A stretch of DNA of 64,000 nt from Maribacter zhoushanensis (GCF_029350975.1 NZ_JARKMR010000008.1:1-64000); one strand, 5' to 3'. Shown: positions 42,977 to 51,790, counted from the stretch's first letter. Notes: a model not told the origin generated them from the letters alone. Numbers and translations: made by a program.

Positions 42977-43010
42977 AAAGCCTCTAAATCAAATATGAAG
43001 TAGAGGCTTT
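42977..43010 (-). terminator. Terminator after ferredoxin-NADP reductase gene
   Basis: The stem AAAGCCTCTA (42977-42986) / TAGAGGCTTT (43001-43010) has a 14-base loop and a T-run follows on the minus strand. It ends the cobA-FNR side of the sulfur cluster before the metH riboswitch. Confidence 0.88.
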
Positions 43011-43028
43011 AAATACTAATTTTTGATT

Positions 43029-44090
43029 TTATGCAATACTTTGCACCACTTCTTTTTTGGCTTCTTTCTTAGAACCATCAAATCCTTCAACACCGCCAAC
43101 AGTCGTATATTTCATTACATAGCGCTTACCTGGGTTGATTTGTTGGTATGCAAACTGACACATTACCGCCGCTTCATGGAAACCTGAAAGTATTAATTTT
43201 AGTTTACCTTCATAGGTGTTTACATCACCAATAGCATATACACCCGGTATATTGGTTTGGTAATCTTTTGCGTTATTTACCTTAATGGCGTTTTTTTGAA
43301 TCTCCAAGCCCCAATCACCGATCGGACCTAATTTTGGAGATAGACCAAACAAAGGAATAAAATTATCTACTTCTAAATAAGTATCTTCTTTCTCTTTATC
43401 CGTATGCTTAATAACAACAGCCTCAAGACTATCCTTACCATGTAATTCTTTAACCTCAGCCTTTGTAATCAGTTTAATTTTACCAAGCTTTGCCAATTCA
43501 GATGCTTTTTCAACAGAATCTAAAGCTCCTCTAAACTCATCCCTTCTATGTACAAGGGTTACTTCTGATGCTACATCGGTTAAAAATATGGCCCAATCCA
43601 AAGCAGAATCACCACCACCGGCAATCACCACTTTTTTATCGCGATATACTTCTGGATCTTTAATCATGTAAGACACACCTGCGTCTTCAAAATTTACAAT
43701 GTTTTCAATAGGTGGTTTTCTTGGTTCAAAAGAACCTAGACCACCAGCAATTACCACTACCGGAGCATTGTGCTTTGTTCCTTTATTCGTAGTTACTACA
43801 AATGAACCGTCTTCTAACTTATCTAAAGTTTCTGCTCTTTCACCTAGCGTAAATCCTGGCTCAAAAGGTTTAATCTGCTCCATTAGATTATCTACTAATG
43901 TACCTGCCAATATTTCTGGAAATGCCGGAATATCATAAATTGGTTTTTTAGGATATATCTCTGAACACTGCCCGCCTGGCTGAGGCAATGCATCTATTAA
44001 ATGCGTTTTTAATTTCAATAATCCCGCTTCAAATACCGTAAACAATCCGGTAGGTCCCGCTCCTATAATGAGCATATCTGTTTTAATCAT
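43029..44090 (-). CDS. Thioredoxin-reductase-like ferredoxin-NADP(+) reductase
   Basis: A 353-residue FAD protein with two Rossmann motifs: MLIIGAGPTGLFTVFEAGL for FAD and KVVIAGGGDSALDWAIFL for NAD(P), then GVYAIGDVN. It lacks the redox CxxC of thioredoxin reductase and has LPQPGGQCSEIYPKKPIYDIPAFPE, as in the YumC/FNR2 group. In this cluster it most likely reduces the ferredoxin that feeds sulfite reductase two genes upstream, which is inferred from context. Confidence 0.88.
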   Translation of the reverse strand: MIKTDMLIIGAGPTGLFTVFEAGLLKLKTHLIDALPQPGGQCSEIYPKKPIYDIPAFPEILAGTLVDNLMEQIKPFEPGFTLGERAETLDKLEDGSFVVTTNKGTKHNAPVVVIAGGLGSFEPRKPPIENIVNFEDAGVSYMIKDPEVYRDKKVVIAGGGDSALDWAIFLTDVASEVTLVHRRDEFRGALDSVEKASELAKLGKIKLITKAEVKELHGKDSLEAVVIKHTDKEKEDTYLEVDNFIPLFGLSPKLGPIGDWGLEIQKNAIKVNNAKDYQTNIPGVYAIGDVNTYEGKLKLILSGFHEAAVMCQFAYQQINPGKRYVMKYTTVGGVEGFDGSKKEAKKEVVQSIA

Positions 44091-44220
44091 AGCTTTTTTT
44101 TTGATAAAAAGTAATACGCTTTAAGTACATGGTTACCAATATACCGTTCATCACTTTCCTCTTCTTTAATTTTACTTAATCTATATACACTAAACTCTTT
44201 ACTTTGTTTTAATTCTATTA

Positions 44221-45060
44221 CTAAGAACCAACTTCATTTAACCTAGCATTCTTATTTGAATACTGATTTTTTGCATTTAACAACGCTTCGCGATGCCTTA
44301 CAACCTCACCTATTATTATAATAGCTGGGTTGGACAGCTTTTCTTTTTCAACTACATCTACTATAGTAGACATGATAGCAATACCGATTTTCTCGTTCTT
44401 GCGTGTACCGTTCTGGATTATGGCAATGGGCATATTTGATTTGCCTTCCTCCTTAAATAATTCTACTATTTGTGGAAGTTTAGACATACCCATTAATATA
44501 ACCACTGTTGCGTTGCTTTTAGCAGCCAAAGCAACATCAGCAGATAATTTATGCTCTTTAGTAGTTCCTGTAATTACCCAAAAACTTTCTGACGAACCTC
44601 TTTTTGTAACTGGTATGTTTTGATATGCGGGTACACTTAAACTTGATGAAATACCAGGCACCATGGCAACTTCCAATCCGTGAGAGGCAGCATATTCCAT
44701 CTCCTCAGACCCACGACCAAATACGAAAGGATCACCACCTTTTAACCGTACTACGTGTCCTGCAGATTTTGCCCTGCTAACAATCAACTCATTTATTTGT
44801 TCTTGCTGATATGCATAGCAACCTTTTCGTTTACCCACAAAAATTAACTCTGCGTTCTGGGCATACTTCAACAACTCTTCGTTGACCAAGGCATCATACA
44901 AAACCACATTGGCATTTTCCAAAGTCTTGATTGCTTTTAAAGTAATCAACTCTACATCACCAGGTCCGGCACCTACAACAGTTAATCTCCCTTGACCTTG
45001 CGAGGGAGTATCAACTATTGAATTGATTGTTTTTTGATTGGATAGATTATTGGTATGCAT
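44221..45060 (-). CDS. cobA: Uroporphyrinogen-III C-methyltransferase (siroheme synthesis)
   Basis: Makes precorrin-2, the precursor of siroheme needed by the adjacent sulfite reductase. Tetrapyrrole methylase motifs are TVVGAGPGDVELITLKAIKTL, VVLYDALVNEELL, RLKGGDPFVFGRGSEEMEYA, VPGISSSLSVPAYQNIPVTKRG and VILMGMSKLPQIV. 279 residues with no fused CysG oxidase/chelatase domain, so precorrin-2 oxidase/ferrochelatase must be elsewhere. One base separates its start from the sulfite reductase stop. Confidence 0.93.
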   Translation of the reverse strand: MHTNNLSNQKTINSIVDTPSQGQGRLTVVGAGPGDVELITLKAIKTLENANVVLYDALVNEELLKYAQNAELIFVGKRKGCYAYQQEQINELIVSRAKSAGHVVRLKGGDPFVFGRGSEEMEYAASHGLEVAMVPGISSSLSVPAYQNIPVTKRGSSESFWVITGTTKEHKLSADVALAAKSNATVVILMGMSKLPQIVELFKEEGKSNMPIAIIQNGTRKNEKIGIAIMSTIVDVVEKEKLSNPAIIIIGEVVRHREALLNAKNQYSNKNARLNEVGS

Positions 45061-45061
45061 G

Positions 45062-47152
45062 TTATGCTTCTGCTAATTCTTGTTCTCTAAATTTCGCTAC
45101 AGTCTCTAAAAATGCTTTTGCATCTTTAATATAAGATGTTGCAAATTCTTTTGTTGGTGCATTTTGATTCAATTGAAGTACCAATTTTTCAAATCCGCCA
45201 GCAACAGCAATTCGACCTTCGGCAACAAATTTCTCATCAAAATCCTTAATGATACTTGCGTGTGTATTTACTTTTGTATTCTCTGACGTCAACATAGCCT
45301 TTGCAGAGTTTACCATTGAAGAATATGCGTGATAGATACTTGCAGACCATTTTTCATCTTTGAACATATGCTCAGCGTTCTGTATTTTCTCCTCACTTTC
45401 AAAAAGTAACGTTGCAATTAAATCGATAACCACACCTGCACATTCACCTACACCAATTGCTTTCTCATAGCGTTCAGTATTACCCCAATCGATAAAATCT
45501 TCTGGCGTTAAATCATCTATAGAAGATAATGGTGTTAGAAAGTCATAAAAGTACATTTGACCTTTTTCTGCATAATAATCCGGGAAAGATAAGTCTCCGC
45601 CATTAGCATCAAAATCATTAAGAATTAAACGCAAAGCTTCAGGACCTCTTTTACTTGGCACTTTCACAACCTTATCCGCAAAACGACCTTGACCGTTACC
45701 ATCCGTACTACCACCTAACAATACTTGTAATGCCGGGGCTACCAATTTATCTTTTGTACGAACGGACATTCCTTGAAAACCAATATTCGCCATATTGTGT
45801 TGACCACAAGCGTTCATACAACCGCTGATTTTTATAACAACATCTTCGTTATTGATATAATCAGGATATTCTGTTTTTATAACTCTTTCCAATTCTTCGG
45901 CTATACCTGTACTACTGGCAATACCTAAATTACAAGTATCAGTACCTGGACAAGCAGTAATATCCAATGCCTTATTATAACCGGCATCAGTAAAACCTAA
46001 TTTTTTTAATTCTGTATAGAAAAAGGCTATATTTTCTTGTTTTACAAACGGGATCAATATGTTTTGACGCAATGACAACCTCAACTCCCCAGCAGCATAT
46101 TTCTGAACTAAATTTGCTAGTAAACGCGCCTTATCCGTATAAAAATCACCTAATAGCACTTTAATACCCAAAGCGACATAACCTGGTTGTTTTTGTGCAA
46201 TAACATTTGTTGACCTCCACAATTCAAACTCTTTTTCATCCTCTATTTCAACTGCAGGAACTTCTAAACTAGAAACTTCTGTTTTTGGGTAGTCTTCTGG
46301 ATTTATTGGAAAAGAATCAAAAGGGACAGCAGTCTTTTCTGCAGCCAACAATTCTTTGAAACCATCTAAACCTAAATCCTTTAACAAGAATTTCATTCTT
46401 GCTTTAGCTCTACTCTTACGTTCACCGTAGCGATCAAAAACACGTACAACTGTTTCCATCAAAGGAATGATTTGATCTGCCGGTAAAAAGCTATATAGCT
46501 CATCTGCATGTCTTGGCTGTGAACCTAATCCGCCACCCAACATGACCTTAAAACCAACTTCTCCATTTTCAATTTTAGCAATAAACCCTAAATCATGCAT
46601 GTAAGACAAACCAGTATCTGCATCACTAGCGGAGAAAGAAACCTTGAACTTACGTCCCATTTCTTGACTGACAGGATTTCTAAGAAAATATTGGAACAAT
46701 GCATGCGCATATGGTGAAACATCAAAAGGTTCGTCTACATCTATCCCTGCAGTTTCACTTGCCGTTACATTACGTACAGTATTACCGCAAGCTTCCCTTA
46801 AAGTAATATCATCCTTTTCTAATTCTGACCAAAGCTCTGGTGTTCTATTCAGATCTACATAATGAATCTGTATATCTTGACGTGTAGTAATATGTAACCT
46901 ACCTGTAGAATATTCATCCGATACATCACAAATACGTAACAATTGCTTGGAAGTAACTTTACCATATGGCAATTTAATACGAATCATCTGAACCCCTTCT
47001 TGACGCTGACCGTATACTCCACGGGCCAAACGTAGGCTTCTAAATTTCTCCTCATCTAATTTGCCGCCGTGAAACTCATGAATCTTGCGTTCCAATTCTA
47101 AAATATCATTCGCAACTACTTGATTCTCTATTTCTGTTCTAAAACTCTGCAT
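45062..47152 (-). CDS. Ferredoxin-dependent sulfite reductase fused to a C-terminal HEPN domain
   Basis: Six-electron reduction of sulfite to sulfide. Residues about 1-565 are a siroheme/4Fe-4S reductase with two ferredoxin-like halves. The cluster ligands are CPGTDTC (C-x5-C) and CMNAC (C-x3-C) in the second half. RLHITTRQDIQIHYV and NILIPFV are half-repeat signatures. Residues about 570-696 form a separate helical HEPN-like region (GVVIDLIATLLFESEEKIQNAEHMFKDEKWSASIYHAYSSMVNSAKAML). Nitrite reductase is an alternative, but linkage to cysDNH and cobA favours sulfite. A candidate operator lies upstream at 47209-47225. Confidence 0.92.
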   Translation of the reverse strand: MQSFRTEIENQVVANDILELERKIHEFHGGKLDEEKFRSLRLARGVYGQRQEGVQMIRIKLPYGKVTSKQLLRICDVSDEYSTGRLHITTRQDIQIHYVDLNRTPELWSELEKDDITLREACGNTVRNVTASETAGIDVDEPFDVSPYAHALFQYFLRNPVSQEMGRKFKVSFSASDADTGLSYMHDLGFIAKIENGEVGFKVMLGGGLGSQPRHADELYSFLPADQIIPLMETVVRVFDRYGERKSRAKARMKFLLKDLGLDGFKELLAAEKTAVPFDSFPINPEDYPKTEVSSLEVPAVEIEDEKEFELWRSTNVIAQKQPGYVALGIKVLLGDFYTDKARLLANLVQKYAAGELRLSLRQNILIPFVKQENIAFFYTELKKLGFTDAGYNKALDITACPGTDTCNLGIASSTGIAEELERVIKTEYPDYINNEDVVIKISGCMNACGQHNMANIGFQGMSVRTKDKLVAPALQVLLGGSTDGNGQGRFADKVVKVPSKRGPEALRLILNDFDANGGDLSFPDYYAEKGQMYFYDFLTPLSSIDDLTPEDFIDWGNTERYEKAIGVGECAGVVIDLIATLLFESEEKIQNAEHMFKDEKWSASIYHAYSSMVNSAKAMLTSENTKVNTHASIIKDFDEKFVAEGRIAVAGGFEKLVLQLNQNAPTKEFATSYIKDAKAFLETVAKFREQELAEA

Positions 47153-47208
47153 CGTTAGGTATTAAGTATTCAGCACCAAGTACTGATATAAATTATTACT
47201 ATATTTTG

Positions 47209-47225
47209 CCTATAGATTTTATAGA
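47209..47225. promoter_or_regulatory. Candidate Rrf2-type operator upstream of sulfite reductase
   Basis: CTATAGATTTTATAG (47210-47224) is an inverted repeat with 5-base arms CTATA/TATAG. It is very similar to the two sites ahead of the DUF2061/cysH unit at 50538-50555 and 50616-50633. It lies in the 113-base gap between cysN and the sulfite reductase start. Confidence 0.5.
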
Positions 47226-47265
47226 CTTAATGGAAACGGTCAATATTAAAATTGACCTTTTATAT

Positions 47266-48513
47266 TTAACTAATGAATCCGGCTCCTACCGTACTATTAG
47301 ATTTAGTATCTATTAATATGAACGAACCATTTGTTCTATGATCTTTAAATTGATCGTAAAAAATTGGCTTATTTAATCGAAAACTTACTTGTGCAATATC
47401 ATTCATACCCAATGCATCTGTTTCCGTATCTATACCTGAATAATCAGGAGCAATTTTATGATGAACCTGTTCAACTTTAGCCAACACCTTATTTACACCA
47501 TGTTGCACTATGTATTTATTTCCAGCAGCTAATGGCAATGAATCCATCCAAGATATTGTTGCCGTAAACTGCTTGTCTACCGTTGGCAAATCATCAGCTT
47601 TTACTAACATGTCTCCACGGCTTAGATTAATCTCATCATTTAAAGTGATAGTAACCGAAGAACGTCTTGATGCCGTTTTATACTTCTTATCGTGAAAGTA
47701 TATATCTTTTATAGTAGAACGTGTTTGTGACGGAAGCGCTACTACCTCATCACCTACACTTAACTCCCCACCATAGACTTTACCTGCAAAACCTCTAAAA
47801 TCATGATGCTCATCGGTCTTTGGGCGGATAACATATTGTACCGGAAAACGTGGTGTACCTACATTGAAGATATCTTTTCTATCCAAAGCTTCAAAATGCT
47901 CTAACAAAGACTGCCCTTTGTACCATGGCGTCTTATCTGAAAGATTTACTACGTTATCACCTTTTAAGGCACTTACCGGAATAAATGTGATTTTTTGATC
48001 TTGATAATCTCTTTTAGACATTAATTCCTCAAAATCTGCTTTGATGGCATTATATGTTTCTTCAGAATAATCTACCAAATCCATCTTATTAATCGCTACT
48101 ACCACATCTTTAATGCGTAGTAGGTTATTAATGAAAAAATGTCTGTTTGTTTGCTCGATTACACCCTTACGCGCATCGATCAATATAATTGCTGCTTGAG
48201 ATGTAGATGCACCTGTAACCATGTTACGGGTATACTCTACGTGCCCAGGAGTATCTGCAATAATGTAACTTTTCTTAGCCGTTGAGAAATAAATATGAGC
48301 AACATCTATGGTAATACCTTGCTCACGCTCTGCTACCAAACCATCTGTAGCCAAAGAGAAATCTAAATAATCATATCCCTTTTGCTTACTGGTTTTTTCT
48401 ATTGCTTCTAACTTGTCGCTGGTCAAAGATTTTGTATCATAAAGCATTCTACCAATCAAGGTACTTTTACCATCATCTACACTACCTGCCGTTGCTATTT
48501 TTAGTACTTCCAT
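47266..48513 (-). CDS. cysN: Sulfate adenylyltransferase subunit 1 (GTPase)
   Basis: GTP-hydrolysing subunit of ATP sulfurylase that drives APS formation by CysD. G1 is GSVDDGKSTLIGRMLYD, G3 is DTPGHVEYTRNM and G4 is NKMDLVDY. The C-terminal EF-Tu-like beta-barrel domains follow. At 415 residues it has no fused CysC APS kinase domain. It is downstream of cysD with a gap of about 100 bases. Confidence 0.96.
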   Translation of the reverse strand: MEVLKIATAGSVDDGKSTLIGRMLYDTKSLTSDKLEAIEKTSKQKGYDYLDFSLATDGLVAEREQGITIDVAHIYFSTAKKSYIIADTPGHVEYTRNMVTGASTSQAAIILIDARKGVIEQTNRHFFINNLLRIKDVVVAINKMDLVDYSEETYNAIKADFEELMSKRDYQDQKITFIPVSALKGDNVVNLSDKTPWYKGQSLLEHFEALDRKDIFNVGTPRFPVQYVIRPKTDEHHDFRGFAGKVYGGELSVGDEVVALPSQTRSTIKDIYFHDKKYKTASRRSSVTITLNDEINLSRGDMLVKADDLPTVDKQFTATISWMDSLPLAAGNKYIVQHGVNKVLAKVEQVHHKIAPDYSGIDTETDALGMNDIAQVSFRLNKPIFYDQFKDHRTNGSFILIDTKSNSTVGAGFIS

Positions 48514-48615
48514 TTTTATGCTGTTAGCCCTTAGCTTATAGCTTTAGACTTTTAATATTATTGTTATTGCTAGCAGGTAATTATTAAACTGCCTACTGCT
48601 ACTGAATACTGCTTT

Positions 48616-49566
48616 CTAGAAGTACCCTTGTTGTTTTCTTTTCTCCATTGCCGCTTCAGATCGTTTATCATCTATACGTGCACCACGTTCTGAAATTGAC
48701 GAATCCCTTATTTCCTCTACAACTTTATCAATTGTTTCTGCATCTGAAAGTACCGCAGCAGTACAAGACATATCGCCCACTGTACGGAAACGAACCAATC
48801 TTTCTTCTACCACTTCATCTTCTTCCCTAAATACAATACCATCTTCTGCCGACCATATCATACCATCTCTCAAGAATGTTTTTCTTTTATGTGCAAAGTA
48901 GATTGACGGAATTTCTATTTGCTCTTCTTTAATGTAAGACCACACATCTAATTCTGTCCAGTTGGATATTGGAAAAACTCTTACGTTCTGACCCAATTCT
49001 ATTTGTCCGTTCAACATATCAAACAACTCTGGGCGTTGATTACGCTCATCCCACTGACCAAAATCATCACGAACAGAAAAAATACGTTCTTTAGCACGAG
49101 CCTTTTCTTCATCTCTACGTGCACCACCAATACAAGCATCGAACTTAAATTCTTCAATGGCATCTAATAAAGTTGTGGTCTGCAGGCTATTTCTACTAGA
49201 GTATCTACCTGATTCTTCTTTTACTTTACCCTGATCAATTGAATCTTGTACATTACGTACAATCAACTCCAATCCTAATTCTTCTACCAATCTATCTCTA
49301 AACTCAATAGTTTCCGGAAAGTTATGACCCGTATCAATGTGCATTAATGGGAAAGGAATTTTTGATGGCCAAAACGCTTTTTGCGCCAAACGAACCAATG
49401 TAATTGAATCTTTTCCTCCTGAAAATAAAAGAACCGGCTTCTCAAACTGAGCAGCAACTTCCCTTATGATATAAATAGCCTCATTTTCAAGCGCATTTAT
49501 ATGGGCAGTATCTTTTAAAAGTTCTTGGGATGGTGTTACTTCCAATTCCGTACTTGTATTACTCAT
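48616..49566 (-). CDS. cysD: Sulfate adenylyltransferase subunit 2
   Basis: Catalytic subunit forming APS from sulfate and ATP. PP-loop VLLFSGGKDSITLVRLA, then HIDTGHNFPETIEFRD, GGARRDEEKARAKERIFSVRDDFGQWDERNQRPELFD and PISNWTELDVWSYI are family signatures. It is full length at 316 residues and lies 48 bases downstream of cysH. Confidence 0.97.
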   Translation of the reverse strand: MSNTSTELEVTPSQELLKDTAHINALENEAIYIIREVAAQFEKPVLLFSGGKDSITLVRLAQKAFWPSKIPFPLMHIDTGHNFPETIEFRDRLVEELGLELIVRNVQDSIDQGKVKEESGRYSSRNSLQTTTLLDAIEEFKFDACIGGARRDEEKARAKERIFSVRDDFGQWDERNQRPELFDMLNGQIELGQNVRVFPISNWTELDVWSYIKEEQIEIPSIYFAHKRKTFLRDGMIWSAEDGIVFREEDEVVEERLVRFRTVGDMSCTAAVLSDAETIDKVVEEIRDSSISERGARIDDKRSEAAMEKRKQQGYF

Positions 49567-49614
49567 TCTATATTTTCTTAGATAAATTATCTTATTCTTT
49601 TCTACGACCTCAGC

Positions 49615-50238
49615 TTAACTATGCAGTCCACACTCCCTGTTTTCCAAAACTTTGGTAGGATCAAAGTAGTTATGCTCGTTAGGTAGCTTATATTTTCTTA
49701 AATAGGCATCTAATTGTGTATCGTTCCAGTGGTAAAAAGGACTCACCTTTAACACGCCGTCTTTGCTTAGACTTAAAATATCTAAACTATCTCGATGTGC
49801 AGTCTGCCCTTTTCTCAGGTTCGTAAACCATACATCTGGCTTAAATTCTGCCATAGCTCTTTTAAAAGGCTCCAACTTAACCTGCTCAGTAAATAATGCA
49901 TGTCTTGGATCATCAATTTGTGGAATACCCATAACAGCATCTCTATGCGCAGTAGTCTGCTTAGGAACAAACAATTTTACGTTCAAATTCAATTTATTGA
50001 TTACCTCATCTGCATGTTTGTACGTTTTAGGAGTATTGTAACCCGTATCGCACCAAACTACTGGAATATCTTTTTTTACACCAGATACCGCATGTAAAAT
50101 AGCCACTTCATATGGTCTAAAGTTTGTTGTTACTACGGGAGTAGTAGCATGCTTTACTGCCCAAGAAATAATTTCTTCCGGCGGTATACCCTTAAATTGA
50201 ATGTTCAACTTTTGAACCTGTGCTTCTGTCAATGCCAT
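49615..50238 (-). CDS. cysH: Phosphoadenylyl-sulfate reductase (CysH family)
   Basis: Reduces activated sulfate to sulfite with thioredoxin. PP-loop-like fold, with VVWCDTGYNTPKTYKHADE, NLRKGQTAHRDSLDIL, SPFYHWNDTQLDAYL and the catalytic C-terminal ECGLHS. The Cys-Cys pair plus CxxC that bind a 4Fe-4S cluster in APS reductases are absent, so by sequence it resembles the PAPS-specific type. That requires an APS kinase, and none is in the window. 207 residues is short but typical of this group. Confidence 0.92.
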   Translation of the reverse strand: MALTEAQVQKLNIQFKGIPPEEIISWAVKHATTPVVTTNFRPYEVAILHAVSGVKKDIPVVWCDTGYNTPKTYKHADEVINKLNLNVKLFVPKQTTAHRDAVMGIPQIDDPRHALFTEQVKLEPFKRAMAEFKPDVWFTNLRKGQTAHRDSLDILSLSKDGVLKVSPFYHWNDTQLDAYLRKYKLPNEHNYFDPTKVLENRECGLHS

Positions 50239-50252
50239 AATCCTTCTCTTTA

Positions 50253-50516
50253 TTATTTACCCCACTTTACTAAATTCCAAAAACGCTCGTGAAAGAAATA
50301 CAATATCATTTTTGTTACAAAATCTATAGAGGCAATTGATGCTGCTACCGAAAACTTACCCGTAAGTAAATAGGATATAACCAATGTATCTACGGTACCT
50401 ATCACTCTCCAACTGAAAGCTTTGGCAATACTACGAATTGGCTTTTCAGATGTTTTATCATCTTGATACGTAGTTTTGTTTTCCTTTTTATTTAATACAA
50501 GTTGATCTGCAATCAT
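50253..50516 (-). CDS. DUF2061 small membrane protein
   Basis: An 87-residue protein matching DUF2061: KAFSWRVIGTVDTLVISYLLTGKFSVAASIASIDFVTKMILYFFHERFWNLVKWG. It has two membrane helices and ends in the conserved HERxW segment. It is 14 bases upstream of cysH and is the first gene of the cysH-cysD-cysN transcript, immediately behind the promoter with two candidate Rrf2 operators. A role in sulfate or sulfite handling is suggested only by this linkage. Confidence 0.9.
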   Translation of the reverse strand: MIADQLVLNKKENKTTYQDDKTSEKPIRSIAKAFSWRVIGTVDTLVISYLLTGKFSVAASIASIDFVTKMILYFFHERFWNLVKWGK

Positions 50517-50537
50517 CTTTTACTTAATTTTTATTAC

Positions 50538-50555
50538 CCTACTAATTTAATAGAG
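50538..50555. promoter_or_regulatory. Candidate Rrf2-type operator 1 at the cysH operon promoter
   Basis: CCTACTAATTTAATAGAG contains the dyad CTAcTAa...TtAaTAG. It begins 5 bases downstream (in transcription direction) of a -7-like box, so it would cover the transcription start. It resembles the sites at 50616-50633 and 47209-47225. The presumed regulator is the Rrf2 protein encoded next door. Confidence 0.5.
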
Positions 50556-50559
50556 TTTT

Positions 50560-50567
50560 CAAAAATA
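50560..50567 (-). promoter_or_regulatory. Putative -7 element of the DUF2061-cysHDN operon
   Basis: On the minus strand this reads TATTTTTG, matching TAnnTTTG, 44 bases before the DUF2061 start. A TTG at the ideal -33 spacing is not evident. Confidence 0.5.
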
Positions 50568-50615
50568 GTATTATTTTCCAATGTAGTCGCCCTAATTTTA
50601 GATAAATTTCATTTA

Positions 50616-50633
50616 CCCTATAGATTTAGTAGA
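50616..50633. promoter_or_regulatory. Candidate Rrf2-type operator 2 upstream of the cysH operon
   Basis: CCCTATAGATTTAGTAGA, with dyad CTAtA....TAgTAG, shares the frame TTACCCTA..A.TTTA.TAG with operator 1, about 80 bases away. The two lie on either side of the -7 box. Confidence 0.5.
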
Positions 50634-50715
50634 TTATTAACAAATGGGCGTGAAAAATTTATAATTCGCAATGAACTGATGCCCTGCGCATTAAGAATTT
50701 ATTGAAAAACAGAAT

Positions 50716-51126
50716 TTAGGAGATGATATCCTTTAAAGTATTATTTCGGTATACATCTAAAGCGCTATCCCTAACTTGAAGCATTAATTTGTGAACAGAG
50801 CAAGTATTCTCATCAGGACAATCATCACAAGTTTCATAGAAATTAAGACTTACACAGGGTACCATAGCAATTGGACCTTCCAAAACTCTCATAACATCTG
50901 TCATGGAAATCTCTTCTGGGGTTTTCAACAAATAATAACCACCGCCTTTGCCTTTTTTAGAACCTAAAAAACCTGTCTTTCTTAAGCTTAGGAGTATACT
51001 CTCCAAGAATTTTTGAGAGATATTCTCCTTTTCAGCGATTTCTGAAATTTGTACGGGTTTCTTATCAGGCTGCGACGCTAAATACGCCAATGCCTTTAAA
51101 CCATATTTTGTCTTTTTCGAGAGCAT
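50716..51126 (-). CDS. Rrf2-family transcriptional regulator
   Basis: The frame is open from 51213, but the standard Rrf2 N-terminus MLSKKTKYGLKALAYLA starts at 51126, giving 136 residues. The winged helix-turn-helix covers PVQISEIAEKENISQKFLESILLSLRKTGFLGSKKGKGGGYYL. Four Cys near the C-terminus (CVSLNFYETCDDCPDENTC) are in the position of the Fe-S ligands of IscR-type members, so it may sense Fe-S status or thiols. Beside the cys operon and with candidate operators nearby, it is a likely regulator of sulfur assimilation like CymR. That role is inferred. Confidence 0.88.
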   Translation of the reverse strand: MLSKKTKYGLKALAYLASQPDKKPVQISEIAEKENISQKFLESILLSLRKTGFLGSKKGKGGGYYLLKTPEEISMTDVMRVLEGPIAMVPCVSLNFYETCDDCPDENTCSVHKLMLQVRDSALDVYRNNTLKDIIS

Positions 51127-51215
51127 GTTGCTAAGATAGCCAAATAAAAAAATATGTATCAAATACTTGAAGATGCAATTTTTACGTTGTAGACTCTCAT
51201 GATCCCAAATCATCT

Positions 51216-51743
51216 ATGAAAAAAATACACCTATTATTCGTTGTTATAACGTACGCTATAGCGCTCTCATCATGTTCTAATGATGAAGATGCCGTTTCAA
51301 ACGCCAGTGAATCTCAAATTACAGGTACATGGAACCTTACCGCACTTGAATCTAATGATGGTCAATCAGACACCAATTTTGACGGCACCTCCATACTCAC
51401 AACTTTCACCGAAGTGGGCAAAGATTTTGATACCGTAATTACTTTTACAGAAAACCCTAACATAGTCACTAGTGAAGGTAACTACACTACAGTAACCACT
51501 ACTACAATAATGGGAGAAACATCGACCGAAGAAGTAATTGGTGAAGACTTTTTTGAAAATAACGAATGGAGGCTAGAAGGAAATATTCTTTATTTTGGTT
51601 CTGGCGAAGAAGAAGTTGGTTTTACGATTACAGAATTATCAGATTCTAGAATGTCATTACGATATGAGTTGGATGAAACCGTAGATTTTTTAGGATTCGA
51701 AACTAGTGTTAGCGCAACCTACAATATGAAGTTAAGTAAATAA
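51216..51743 (+). CDS. Lipocalin-like lipoprotein
   Basis: A 175-residue precursor with SPII signal (FVVITYAIALSSC, lipidated Cys20). The mature chain begins with a low-complexity linker, then GTWNLTALESNDGQSDTNFDG ... DTVITFTENPNIVTSEGNYTT ... WRLEGNILYFGSGEEEVGFTITELSDSRMSLRYELD, a lipocalin-like beta-barrel pattern usual in flavobacterial lipoproteins. No function can be assigned. Divergent from the Rrf2 gene. Confidence 0.78.
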   Translation: MKKIHLLFVVITYAIALSSCSNDEDAVSNASESQITGTWNLTALESNDGQSDTNFDGTSILTTFTEVGKDFDTVITFTENPNIVTSEGNYTTVTTTTIMGETSTEEVIGEDFFENNEWRLEGNILYFGSGEEEVGFTITELSDSRMSLRYELDETVDFLGFETSVSATYNMKLSK

Positions 51744-51764
51744 TCACAATATATATTTATTTAA

Positions 51765-51790
51765 AAATGCCCGGTTAATACCGGGCATTT
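51765..51790. terminator. Bidirectional terminator
   Basis: An 11-bp perfect stem AAATGCCCGGT / ACCGGGCATTT with a 4-base loop and T-run on both strands lies between the lipoprotein and the convergent metZ-like gene. Confidence 0.93.
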
